41,239 nucleotides of DNA from Lachnospiraceae bacterium. Lineage in GTDB: Bacteria > Bacillota > Clostridia > Lachnospirales > Lachnospiraceae. The notes beneath the pieces are model-generated. The model was given only the letters and a program-made list of their open reading frames with translations, searched no databases and was not told the origin of the DNA. The stretch covers positions 1 through 41,239 of the forward strand of contig QXXL01000112.1 of NCBI GenBank assembly GCA_009911505.1. The letters are read 5' to 3'. This document shows positions 8,846-16,775 of this stretch, one piece after another (position 1 is the stretch's first letter; every line of letters starts with the position of its first letter). The position numbers and the translations under genes were made by a program.

Positions 8846-9760
8846 ATGAAATTTAAATTCAAAAAAAGTACGCTATTTGTGGGTGTTTTATTTATTGCCG
8901 GTTTGTCCTTGCTGCTGTATCCCTTTGTGGCAAACCAGTGGAACAGTTACAGGCAGTCAAAATTGATTTCTTCCTATGACGATACCGTGGCTCAGATGGA
9001 ATCTCAGGGTGAAGTAGATTATAACGCACAATGGTCGCACGCAGAATCTTATAACCAGGCGCTTTTGCCCAGTATCCTGCCGGATTCCTTTGCCGTTGCA
9101 GCGGCTTCTGAGGAAAATTCCGAATATATGTCCTGCCTGAATTTAACGGGCGACGGTATGATGGGATACATAGAAATCGCCAAAATAAATGTAAAAATTC
9201 CGATTTTCCATACGACGGAAGAAGAGGTGCTGCAAAAAGCGGCAGGGCATTTGGAGGGTAGCTCCCTTCCGATTGGCGGCACGAGCAGCCATTCTGTTAT
9301 TTCCGCACACAGGGGCCTGCCAAGCGCAGCCTTGTTTACGGATTTGGATAAACTGGTAGAAGGCGATCATTTCCTTCTGCATATTTTAGATGATAACCTC
9401 TGTTACCAGGTAGATAAAATAACGGAGGTGGAGCCTGAACAAACCAGCGCGCTTGCGGTGGAAGAAGGGCAGGACCTGGTAACGCTTTTGACCTGTACGC
9501 CGTATGGCGTAAACAGCCACAGGCTTTTGGTCCGTGGGCACAGGGTTGATTATGTAGAAGCTGATATGGAAGCCGTACCAATGGCGCTGTTTGGCGTCAG
9601 TGCGCATACCAGCTATTTGTTGTGGGTAATTGTAGGGCTGTCTATTACGGGCGCATGTATTTTGTTGTTATATCGTTTGGAGAAAAAACGTAAAGCGAAA
9701 TTGGCAGTTGTGCCGGAAACGACAGACGACACAGACAAAGCAGAAGAAACAAAGCCATAA
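8846..9760 (+). CDS. Class C sortase (pilin polymerase) 1
   Basis: The 304-residue transpeptidase should join pilin subunits by cutting LPxTG-type signals and linking them to a lysine of the next subunit, at the outer membrane face. It has an N-terminal membrane helix (about 8-27), the catalytic core with His155 (SAHRGLPS), Cys217 (TLLTCTPYG) and Arg226 (NSHRLLVRG), and a second membrane helix near residues 252-276, the class C layout. I do not see the Asp-Pro-aromatic lid motif usual in this class. The start ATG 8846 follows AAGGAG. It is one of two consecutive paralogues, which may serve different subunits. Confidence 0.93.
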   Translation: MKFKFKKSTLFVGVLFIAGLSLLLYPFVANQWNSYRQSKLISSYDDTVAQMESQGEVDYNAQWSHAESYNQALLPSILPDSFAVAAASEENSEYMSCLNLTGDGMMGYIEIAKINVKIPIFHTTEEEVLQKAAGHLEGSSLPIGGTSSHSVISAHRGLPSAALFTDLDKLVEGDHFLLHILDDNLCYQVDKITEVEPEQTSALAVEEGQDLVTLLTCTPYGVNSHRLLVRGHRVDYVEADMEAVPMALFGVSAHTSYLLWVIVGLSITGACILLLYRLEKKRKAKLAVVPETTDDTDKAEETKP

Positions 9761-9786
9761 CGACGGTTGGTGTGAGGGAAACTGAT

Positions 9787-10656
9787 ATGAAGAGGAAAAT
9801 TTCAGGTATCTTGTTTGGACTTTTGTTTCTGGCAGGGTTTGGGATTTTAGCGTATCCTACGATCTCCGACCAGTGGAATACCTACCGGCAAAGCCTTTTG
9901 ATCAGCAGCTATGAGGATACAATCGCACAATTAGAGCCGGAAGATTTTACCAGGGAATGGGAGGCTGCCAAAAATTTTAACAGTACGTTAGAACAGAATA
10001 ACCTGTATGGGGATGTCTTTGGGGCGTCCGATGACAATATAGAAAATACAGAATATTGGAAGGTCTTAAATATCGCAGGAGACGGCATTATGGGCTATTT
10101 GTCAATTCCTAAGATCAATGTCCGTTTAGCAGTTTATCACGGGACATCCGAGGAGGTTTTACAGACTGGGATTGGACATTTAGGCGGTACGAAGCTTCCG
10201 ATTGGGGGCGAGGGTACGCATAGTGTGGTAGCGGCGCATAGGGGGCTGCCAAGTGCAAGGCTCTTTACAGATATCGATCAGCTAGAAGGCGGGGATCAGT
10301 TTTATATCCATATCCTGGATGAAATTTTAGCATACCAGGTGGATAAGATACTGCCTATGGTAGATAAAGATGACGCCGGCACGCTGGAAGAAGCCCTTCG
10401 GATTGAACCAGGCGCGGATCAGGTGACATTGTTTACCTGTACTCCATATGGCGTCAATTCCCACCGCCTTTTGGTCCGCGGCAAACGTGTACCGTATTCG
10501 GGGGAAGAAGAGGTTGCTGGCATTACACAGTCGATGCTCAAAGCCGTCCGCAATTATTATATGCTTTACTTATTATTGGGCTTATCCATAACCTTACTTA
10601 TCATAGCGGTTATGAGGCTGCTCTTTAAACGCAATAAAAAAACTAAAAAAGAATAA
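9787..10656 (+). CDS. Class C sortase (pilin polymerase) 2
   Basis: The 289-residue product is a paralogue of the sortase immediately upstream. ATG 9787 is chosen because GAGGGA lies seven bases before it; a GTG at 9772 is in frame but overlaps that ribosome site. Membrane helices lie at about 5-25 and near the C-terminus. The catalytic set is His151 (AAHRGLPS), Cys218 (TLFTCTPYG) and Arg227 (NSHRLLVRG). As in its neighbour, no Asp-Pro-aromatic lid is seen. It may be specialised for the minor pilins encoded directly downstream or for the adhesin; which sortase handles which substrate cannot be told from the sequence. Confidence 0.93.
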   Translation: MKRKISGILFGLLFLAGFGILAYPTISDQWNTYRQSLLISSYEDTIAQLEPEDFTREWEAAKNFNSTLEQNNLYGDVFGASDDNIENTEYWKVLNIAGDGIMGYLSIPKINVRLAVYHGTSEEVLQTGIGHLGGTKLPIGGEGTHSVVAAHRGLPSARLFTDIDQLEGGDQFYIHILDEILAYQVDKILPMVDKDDAGTLEEALRIEPGADQVTLFTCTPYGVNSHRLLVRGKRVPYSGEEEVAGITQSMLKAVRNYYMLYLLLGLSITLLIIAVMRLLFKRNKKTKKE

Positions 10657-10676
10657 TTGAATGTAGGAGGGAAGAG

Positions 10677-12122
10677 ATGAAAATGATGAACACAATAAAA
10701 CGGAGCAGTGCATTGTTATTAATCTTTGCCCTCCTGTTTTTACCGTTTGCCGGAATAAAAGCGAATGCGGCAACTGGTGTGGATATGTCAAAGGAATGTT
10801 CCCTGGCCTTTGAAGAAGGGCAGATGGATGCAGAGTATGCAGAACTAAAAAGCATACCAGTGACGGTACGGTTGTATCAGGTAGCAGACATTACGGTTTC
10901 TGGTACCTATACGCCGTTGCCAGGATATGAAGCATTGGAATTGCCTGCAGCCGGGGGGGAAGATGCTACAGCAGAAGACTGGCAAAAACTGGCGGAGACG
11001 GCGGCAGGGCTTGCCACAGAAAATAATTTGACACACCAGGCGGAGCTTACACTGCACAGCCCGCAGCTTTCACAGGCAAAAATCGAAGGGCTTGCTTTGG
11101 GGCTGTATTTGGTAGTGGCCCAGGCTGTACAGTCGCCGCAGTATGAATATGCGTTTACACCGTATTTAATATCACTGCCAGGCAATTATTACGCGGATAC
11201 AGGCGATGATTCATGGGTATATGACGTTACGACAAGATTAAAGCCAGGACGCGTGCCGCGGTATGGGGATTTGGAGATTGTAAAGACGCTTACTTCTTAT
11301 AGTGAGACTTTCCGCGGGGCGTTTTTTATCTTTGAGGTGAAAGGCGAGAAAGACGGTAAGACGGTATATAGCGATGTCGTATCTATAAATTTTGACAGGC
11401 CGGGTAAAAAGAAAATTCTGGTAGGGCATCTGCCAGCCGGGACACAGGTTACGGTAACAGAGGTATACAGCGGCGCAGGCTATACGCCAGTTTTACCTAA
11501 AGAACAAAAGGCGGTAATTGTAGCTGGGGAAGAAGGCCAGGATCCCGTCTATGTGGAATTTGAAAATGAATACAGCCATCATCCAAATGGAGGCTCCGGA
11601 ATTGTCAACCACTTTCAATACAACAAAGGGGCATGGGATGTAGAACAGCAGGCAGATAATACAGTGGCAGGGAATTTCCTGACTCCTGCAAGTCCGCGGA
11701 GTATGCGGACGCAAAGAGGGGAGGAAGGCCAGCAGCAAAGCCTTACGGCCAAACAGGAAATACAAACAACAGGGGGCGGCTTACCGCGGCAAAATGCCGC
11801 AGCGCCAGCAGAAGCAGTGGAGGCTGTGGTTACTGTGGCGGATAATATAGAGCCGCAGGCGCCAGAAGCGGAGGCTTTTCAGGAAGGGCCAGAGGAAGAA
11901 ATAAAAGAGCCAGATCCAATGGATAAGGTAGACGATGCACAAGTACCCCTTGCAGGCCTGGTAAGCCACATCTTTGAGGATGGGAATGCCACACTGCTTC
12001 CGGCAGCCGCTACAGGTATGGCAGCCGTTGTAATGGGAGTGACATTTTTGGGGGTATGGCTAAAGAAATCTGCAGGGTTGAAAGCAAAAGGCAAGTCGGC
12101 TTTAAGGAGGGATAAGCGATGA
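10677..12122 (+). CDS. Minor pilin with degenerate C-terminal anchor
   Basis: The 481-residue protein starts at ATG 10677 behind AGGAGGG. A signal peptide ends near ANA (residue 31). An N-terminal domain (35-185) leads to YDVTTRLKP (182-190), whose Lys189 could be a linking lysine. A CnaB-like domain (195-300) has Lys203, Glu262 and Asn297 placed as for an internal isopeptide bond. Then comes a low-complexity Gln/Glu/Ala/Pro stretch (320-430) and a membrane helix with a basic tail (about 450-481). Before the helix I see VPLAG and LLPAAATG rather than LPxTG, so either it is a degenerate sorting signal or a plain membrane anchor. The first 330 residues align almost gap-free with the next protein. 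Confidence 0.85.
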   Translation: MKMMNTIKRSSALLLIFALLFLPFAGIKANAATGVDMSKECSLAFEEGQMDAEYAELKSIPVTVRLYQVADITVSGTYTPLPGYEALELPAAGGEDATAEDWQKLAETAAGLATENNLTHQAELTLHSPQLSQAKIEGLALGLYLVVAQAVQSPQYEYAFTPYLISLPGNYYADTGDDSWVYDVTTRLKPGRVPRYGDLEIVKTLTSYSETFRGAFFIFEVKGEKDGKTVYSDVVSINFDRPGKKKILVGHLPAGTQVTVTEVYSGAGYTPVLPKEQKAVIVAGEEGQDPVYVEFENEYSHHPNGGSGIVNHFQYNKGAWDVEQQADNTVAGNFLTPASPRSMRTQRGEEGQQQSLTAKQEIQTTGGGLPRQNAAAPAEAVEAVVTVADNIEPQAPEAEAFQEGPEEEIKEPDPMDKVDDAQVPLAGLVSHIFEDGNATLLPAAATGMAAVVMGVTFLGVWLKKSAGLKAKGKSALRRDKR

Positions 12123-13117
12123 AAGGGATGGGTACAGTGAAGAAGGTTAGCGCATGGTTATTAGCTGCCGCCCTGCTTTTTTGTCCGCTAATGCGTATAC
12201 AGCTGTATGCGGCAGGCGGCGTAGATACTACAAAGGAGTGTTCAATCCAGTTTGGGATTGAGGAAATGGACAACAGTGAATATGCTGAATTAAACAAATT
12301 AGAAATACCGGTTGCACTTTATAAAGTGGCGGATATGAAAGCATCCGGCAGTTATACCCCTAAGGCAGGGTTTGAGGGCTTACAGCTTTCGGAGGTGTCT
12401 TCTGCTACAACAGCAGAGGAATGGAAGGAGCTTGCAGGGCAGGCCGTGAAAATGGCTGGTGAAGCAAATGTCAAGCCACAGGATACCATAGTGCTTCATA
12501 GCGGCGCGGATGCGTTGGATACGTTGTCCGGCCTTTCTGTGGGTATGTATTTGGTGGCGGCGGAAACGGTACGCTCGGCTTGGTACGAATATTCATTTAC
12601 ACCTTATCTGGTTTCATTGCCAAACAATTATTATTACGGTACGCAGGATGATAGCTGGGTTTACGACGTGGAAACGCAGTTAAAGCCAGACCCCGCCCCA
12701 AGGTATGGGGATCTGGAGATTATCAAAACGCTTTCGTCCTATAACCAGACATTTGGGCCGGCGTTTTTTGTCTTTTCAGTGGAGGCCGAGCGGAATGGGA
12801 AAAACGTGTACAGCGATGTTGTTTCTATCAATTTTACTGAGCCAGGCATAAAAAAAACACTGGTAAAACAGATACCTGCCGGGTCGTTGGTTACTGTAAC
12901 CGAGATCTACAGCGGCGCGGGCTATAAAGCAGTTACCGGGACTAAGAAACAGGTACACATAATTGCAGCCGGGGATGACGGGAATCCAGTCAGTGTTTCA
13001 TTTGAAAACGAATACAATCACCAGCCCAATGGAGGTTCGGGCATTGTAAACCACTTTAATTATAAAGACGGTACCTGGGGTGTGGAACAGAAACCGGATA
13101 ATACGGGCGGACAGTAA
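12119..13117 (+). CDS. Minor pilin paralogue lacking any anchor
   Basis: The 332-residue protein overlaps the preceding stop (ATGA) and has TTAAGGAGG eight bases before ATG 12119. A signal peptide spans about residues 8-32. It matches the upstream minor pilin almost position by position: a shared CSxxF near 41, YDVETQLKP (182-190), a CnaB-like domain with Lys203, Glu262 and Asn297, and NGGSGIVNHF at 304-313. It stops where the paralogue begins its low-complexity stalk, so it has no sorting signal and no membrane segment. It could be released, or be added at a pilus end by accepting a bond on Lys189. This is an apparent duplication with loss or gain of the anchor. Confidence 0.85.
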   Translation: MKGMGTVKKVSAWLLAAALLFCPLMRIQLYAAGGVDTTKECSIQFGIEEMDNSEYAELNKLEIPVALYKVADMKASGSYTPKAGFEGLQLSEVSSATTAEEWKELAGQAVKMAGEANVKPQDTIVLHSGADALDTLSGLSVGMYLVAAETVRSAWYEYSFTPYLVSLPNNYYYGTQDDSWVYDVETQLKPDPAPRYGDLEIIKTLSSYNQTFGPAFFVFSVEAERNGKNVYSDVVSINFTEPGIKKTLVKQIPAGSLVTVTEIYSGAGYKAVTGTKKQVHIIAAGDDGNPVSVSFENEYNHQPNGGSGIVNHFNYKDGTWGVEQKPDNTGGQ

Positions 13118-13130
13118 GGAGGAATGGGTG

Positions 13131-13667
13131 ATGAAAAGTCATATGCATAAAAAAACAGCCATACTGGCATCGGCGGCGTTTTTGCTGGCTGCGGGCGTAA
13201 GCGTCGGTACGGCTGCGGCTTACTTTACAACGTATGCGACGGCAAGCGGAGGGGTGCAGATTAATCTGGGCTTTACTACGACAGTACCGGAAGAGACGGT
13301 GAGCAACTGGACAAAGCATGTGAAGGTTACAAATACCGGAGATCACGAGTGTTATGTACGGGTAAAAGCGTTCGCTGGAGAAGCTTATCAGAAAGGGCTT
13401 TCTTATTCAGACGAGGACGGAAAATGGACGCCGGGAGAAGACGGCTATTATTATTACAGCGACATTGTACCGCCTAAAGGGACGACGTCAGAGCTTCTTA
13501 TTAAGATTGACAACATGGACAGTGAATCGGATTTTAACGTAATTGTCGTACAGGAAAGCACAATTGTTATTTATGACAGCGAGGGCAGGCCCAAAGCAGA
13601 TTGGAACCAGATATTGGATGTAAATACAGGCAATTACACAGGAAGCAAGGGAGGAGATCAATCATGA
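13131..13667 (+). CDS. TasA/camelysin-like secreted protein 1
   Basis: The 178-residue product starts at ATG 13131 after TAAGGAGG; a longer frame from 13080 overlaps the previous gene and is not used. The signal region (about 5-30) ends in AAAYFTTYAT, the aromatic-after-Ala pattern of SipW-processed TasA and CalY proteins. The mature part is a compact beta-rich domain with VTNTGDHECYVRV and a Tyr-rich strand, as expected for that fold. No anchor is present. The SipW-type peptidase at the end of this operon is the natural processing enzyme. By analogy to TasA it may form fibres; the family placement is by pattern and is moderately sure. Confidence 0.7.
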   Translation: MKSHMHKKTAILASAAFLLAAGVSVGTAAAYFTTYATASGGVQINLGFTTTVPEETVSNWTKHVKVTNTGDHECYVRVKAFAGEAYQKGLSYSDEDGKWTPGEDGYYYYSDIVPPKGTTSELLIKIDNMDSESDFNVIVVQESTIVIYDSEGRPKADWNQILDVNTGNYTGSKGGDQS

Positions 13668-14395
13668 GAAAAAGGGCATATATCCTTCTTGCGGCGTCTG
13701 CCCTGCTTCTGGTGTTTTCTACAGTAGGCAGTACCCGTGCCGCATTGACTTATTACAGTGAAAACTATGCAGCGGAGGTTACGGTTTCGAGTATCGGGAT
13801 CAGTTTAACGGAAAACGGTAAAATTGTCAGCCACAGGGATTATACGCACAGTGACGACAAATGGCATGAGACAACAGGGGAATTGCTGCAAAACCTGCTT
13901 GGTGAAGGGGAAAAGCTAGAACCAGGAAAGTCCTATCCAGAAAGGATTGGAGTGACCAACAGCGGTACAATTGACGTATATGCGCGCGTGGTGATTACAA
14001 AAAGCTGGATGGATGCAAATGGCAAGGATACAACACTCTCACCGGGGCTTATCGATCTTAATTTCAGATCAGGCGGCTGGGTTGTTGACGAGAAGGCATC
14101 GACTGCGGAACGTACGGTATTATATTATACGAAGCCAATTGCGTCAGGAAAATCTGCGCCGGATATTACGGATACACTGCGTGTGGACAATTCCATTACC
14201 AGTAAGGTCACAGAGACAGTGGCAGAACAGGATGGCTTTAAAACAATTACAACATCGTATGATTATGACGGCTACAGCTTCCATGTGGAAGCGGAAGTGG
14301 ATGCAGTGCAGACACACAATGCCAAAGATGCCATTAAAAGTGCATGGGGCGTGGATGTAGTTATTGATTCCGACGGTACGCTGCGTCTGAAATAG
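13664..14395 (+). CDS. TasA/camelysin-like secreted protein 2
   Basis: The 243-residue product starts at ATG 13664, overlapping the stop of the first TasA-like gene (ATGA), with GGAGGAG upstream. The signal peptide ends in RAALTYYSENY, again the SipW-type pattern of Ala followed by an aromatic strand. The mature protein has GVTNSGTIDVYARVVI, a segment comparable to VTNTGDHECYVRV in the previous protein, so the two are probably distant paralogues. There is no sorting signal or membrane anchor. Translational coupling suggests the two are made in step and may form one fibre or a fibre plus cap; that is inference. Confidence 0.7.
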   Translation: MRKRAYILLAASALLLVFSTVGSTRAALTYYSENYAAEVTVSSIGISLTENGKIVSHRDYTHSDDKWHETTGELLQNLLGEGEKLEPGKSYPERIGVTNSGTIDVYARVVITKSWMDANGKDTTLSPGLIDLNFRSGGWVVDEKASTAERTVLYYTKPIASGKSAPDITDTLRVDNSITSKVTETVAEQDGFKTITTSYDYDGYSFHVEAEVDAVQTHNAKDAIKSAWGVDVVIDSDGTLRLK

Positions 14396-14407
14396 GAGGG
14401 ACCGGAT

Positions 14408-15184
14408 ATGAGAAAAAAGATAACATGCCTGCTTTTGGCAGCGGCTTTGTCCATAGGGCTTGGGACAGCTGTATATGCAGATGAATTTACAGGCTCTTCT
14501 TCGTGGGCAGTGGAATTTGACGGCAAGAAGATGAACAGTAATTTCAAGTCCTCCGAGATGGCGGAAGAGATTTACCAGCTTCAGCCAGGAGACACAATCC
14601 GGCTACAGGTAACGCTTAAAAATTCCGGCACGAAAGAGACTGACTGGTATATGACAAATGAGGTCCTTAAGAGCCTTGAGGAAAGCCAGAGTGTGGCGGA
14701 AGGCGGCGCATACACGTATATACTGACCTATACAGATGATAAAAAACAGGAAACTGTCTTATATACCAGTGAATCGGTTGGCGGAGAAGGGGATTCCAAA
14801 GCAGGGACAGGATTAAACCAGGCAACGGATTCCCTGGATGAATATTTTTATTTAGACCGCCTGGCAAGCGGCAGAAAAGGTACGGTTTACCTGACAGTCG
14901 GCTTAGACGGCGAGACGCAGGGAAATGAATACCAGGATACTTTAGCGCAGCTTCAGATGAATTTTGCGGTAGAGGAGGTTGGCCCGGGAACGCCCGGACG
15001 GGAAGGGGCTGTACCAGGTTCCCCGCAGCAGCCGGGGGCTTCCGGGCGAAGCCTTCCTCGGACAGGCGATGAGACAGATATTATTCCATATTGTATTGGA
15101 GCTTTGCTTAGCGGGATTATCCTGTTGGCATTCGGGCTTATGGCGCTTCGGAACAACCAGGAAGGAAGGGGGGCAAAAGCATGA
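14408..15184 (+). CDS. LPRTG-anchored protein, possible fibre anchor
   Basis: The 258-residue protein starts at ATG 14408 behind GGAGGG. A signal peptide ends at VYA-D (about residue 24). The mature domain (25-195) starts with a strand-rich Trp/Phe segment and contains LQPGDTIRLQVTLKNSG, which resembles the GxxxPERIGVTNSG segment of the TasA-like proteins upstream. A Gly/Pro-rich linker (198-214) leads to LPRTG (216-220), a hydrophobic helix and a short basic tail, a textbook cell-wall sorting signal. It could attach a TasA-like fibre covalently to peptidoglycan. The sorting signal is certain; the anchor role is inferred from gene order and the shared segment. Confidence 0.85.
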   Translation: MRKKITCLLLAAALSIGLGTAVYADEFTGSSSWAVEFDGKKMNSNFKSSEMAEEIYQLQPGDTIRLQVTLKNSGTKETDWYMTNEVLKSLEESQSVAEGGAYTYILTYTDDKKQETVLYTSESVGGEGDSKAGTGLNQATDSLDEYFYLDRLASGRKGTVYLTVGLDGETQGNEYQDTLAQLQMNFAVEEVGPGTPGREGAVPGSPQQPGASGRSLPRTGDETDIIPYCIGALLSGIILLAFGLMALRNNQEGRGAKA

Positions 15185-16245
15185 AAATTCAAAAAAAATT
15201 AGCGGTGGCGGTATTGGCCATATGCATGTGCTTTTCTTTCCTGCATACGGATGTATTTGCCGAAGAGGGGCCATACACGTATACGGTGACTTTTTACGCA
15301 GGCAACCAGGGGTCTTTTAAAGATGCATCGGGCCTGTCTGTTAGGGAAAATAAGGGTAAGATATCGGTTAAAGCAGATAAAATTACGGTGAGCGGGTTAA
15401 GCTTAGGGGATATCATATCATTTGATGTGCAGGCAGGGGCCATTAGCTTAGATTCTGCCGGTAAATATTATATTAAAGGCGTGCGCGCAAGCGGCCGCGA
15501 CAATAATACGGTTTCGGCTTCTGCATTCCGGGTAAACGGGGATGCAGATTATGTGGCAGCGTATGGGATTAAAGGCGATACGGTATCTTACACTGTTAAT
15601 TACCAGGATCAGGCGGGCAATACCCTTGCCCCGAGCAATATTTACTATGGTAATGTAGGGGATAAACCTGTCGTAGCATATCTTTATATAGCAGGCTATA
15701 CGCCGCAGGCGCTTGCAGTGACAAAGACGCTTAGCGCTAATGAAGCGGAAAATGTGATTACATTTGTCTATACGCCGGATACGGCGCCGGGAGGTACAAC
15801 GCCCCCGGCCGGGTCTGGGACACAGACGCCCCCGGCCGTTACGCCGCCTGCAGGCGGGGAGGCTCCAGCTCCAGCCCAAGGAGGGGGATTGGCGCCGGCA
15901 GCAGATGCGGCAGCGCCAGCGGATGCAGCCGCCCAGGCAGATGCACAGAACCCTGCAGATGCCGAGGCGCCGGCTGAAATAACAGATGTGCCAGACGATA
16001 ATGTCCCATTGTCTGACCAGGATCTGTTAGATCTGGATGATGACGAAGAAACGCCGCTTTCAAATATTGCACTGGACAGTGACGAGATCAAAAAAGGGCT
16101 TCCACTTGCTGCGTATATCGGTATGGGGGCCGCAGCAGGCGCCGGCCTGATTGTCCTTGTGCTGGGCTTGCGCAAACGCAGGCGGACAGCCAATGCAAAG
16201 GATGGCGGAATGCTGGCAGGTAAAAAAGATGAATCAAAAAAATAA
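15181..16245 (+). CDS. MucBP-domain surface protein with C-terminal helix
   Basis: The 354-residue protein overlaps the previous stop (ATGA). A signal peptide ends near VFA-E (residue 27). An N-terminal beta domain (30-130) is followed by a MucBP-type repeat (about 135-199) with VNYQDQAGNTL and ITFVYTPD. Then comes a Pro/Ala/Gly low-complexity stalk (200-270) and an acidic stretch with NVPLSD and ETPLSN, patterns that often precede LPxTG signals. The C-terminal helix (about 310-333) and basic tail follow GLPLAAY, with no LPxTG. MucBP domains bind mucin glycoproteins in some lactobacillar proteins, so a host-mucus role is plausible. Membrane anchoring rather than sortase anchoring is likely. 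Confidence 0.8.
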   Translation: MKIQKKLAVAVLAICMCFSFLHTDVFAEEGPYTYTVTFYAGNQGSFKDASGLSVRENKGKISVKADKITVSGLSLGDIISFDVQAGAISLDSAGKYYIKGVRASGRDNNTVSASAFRVNGDADYVAAYGIKGDTVSYTVNYQDQAGNTLAPSNIYYGNVGDKPVVAYLYIAGYTPQALAVTKTLSANEAENVITFVYTPDTAPGGTTPPAGSGTQTPPAVTPPAGGEAPAPAQGGGLAPAADAAAPADAAAQADAQNPADAEAPAEITDVPDDNVPLSDQDLLDLDDDEETPLSNIALDSDEIKKGLPLAAYIGMGAAAGAGLIVLVLGLRKRRRTANAKDGGMLAGKKDESKK

Positions 16246-16747
16246 AACAAAGAAAAACCCAGCCGCTGCAGGCTGCAACGCGCTGGGTATCTTTTTATTG
16301 ATAGCATTAGTCGCCGTATGCCTGCCGCTTACGCTGCCAAAGGCGTTTGGATATCATATCTATACCGTAGTAAGCGGAAGTATGGAGCCGGCAATTATGA
16401 CTGGGAGCTTAGTCTATATTAAAGAAGAAGCGCCGGAGGATATGCAGCAAGATGATATTATTGCATTTTACGGCACAAAGGATGGGGCGTCTATCATTAC
16501 GCACCGTGTGGTCGAAAACAGGGTTTTGATGGGGGAATTTATTACCAAAGGAGATGCAAATAAAACGCAGGATATGAACCCTGTCCCGTATGGCAATTTT
16601 ATAGGGAGGGTGGAGCGCATCATTCCGTCCGTAGGGGAAATTGCCCAGGTACTTACCAGTACGGCCGGGAAAATAGCGGCTGCGTGTATAATTGCCGCAT
16701 CCATCCTGCTGCAGTTTCTGGCGTCTTATCTGGCTAAAAAGGAATGA
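16229..16747 (+). CDS. sipW: SipW-type signal peptidase (Ser/His, S26B)
   Basis: The 172-residue enzyme starts at ATG 16229, inside the end of the MucBP gene (17-base overlap). Membrane helices lie at about 18-38 and 146-167. The catalytic Ser51 is in VVSGSMEPA and His92 in ITHRVV, replacing the lysine of the bacterial type; Asp109 in TKGDANK completes the archaeal/ER-type pattern. This is the class of SipW, which cleaves TasA and its partner in Bacillus. The two TasA-like genes a few kilobases upstream are its obvious substrates. It is the last gene of the operon and its stop lies inside the terminator stem. Confidence 0.92.
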   Translation: MNQKNKTKKNPAAAGCNALGIFLLIALVAVCLPLTLPKAFGYHIYTVVSGSMEPAIMTGSLVYIKEEAPEDMQQDDIIAFYGTKDGASIITHRVVENRVLMGEFITKGDANKTQDMNPVPYGNFIGRVERIIPSVGEIAQVLTSTAGKIAAACIIAASILLQFLASYLAKKE

Positions 16748-16771
16748 GGATCGGCATCCCCATTCCTTTTT
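16736..16771. terminator. Bidirectional intrinsic terminator
   Basis: AAAAAGGAATG-a-GGAT and ATCC-c-CATTCCTTTTT pair across CGGC with one mismatch. A-run and T-run flank both sides, so it can end both the fibre operon (plus strand) and the convergent class B sortase gene. Confidence 0.85.
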
Positions 16772-16775
16772 GTGA

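Noticed and set aside
13601..13663. Longer N-terminus for the second TasA-like protein
   Set aside because: It would run through the end of the first gene and remove the signal peptide from the N-terminus.
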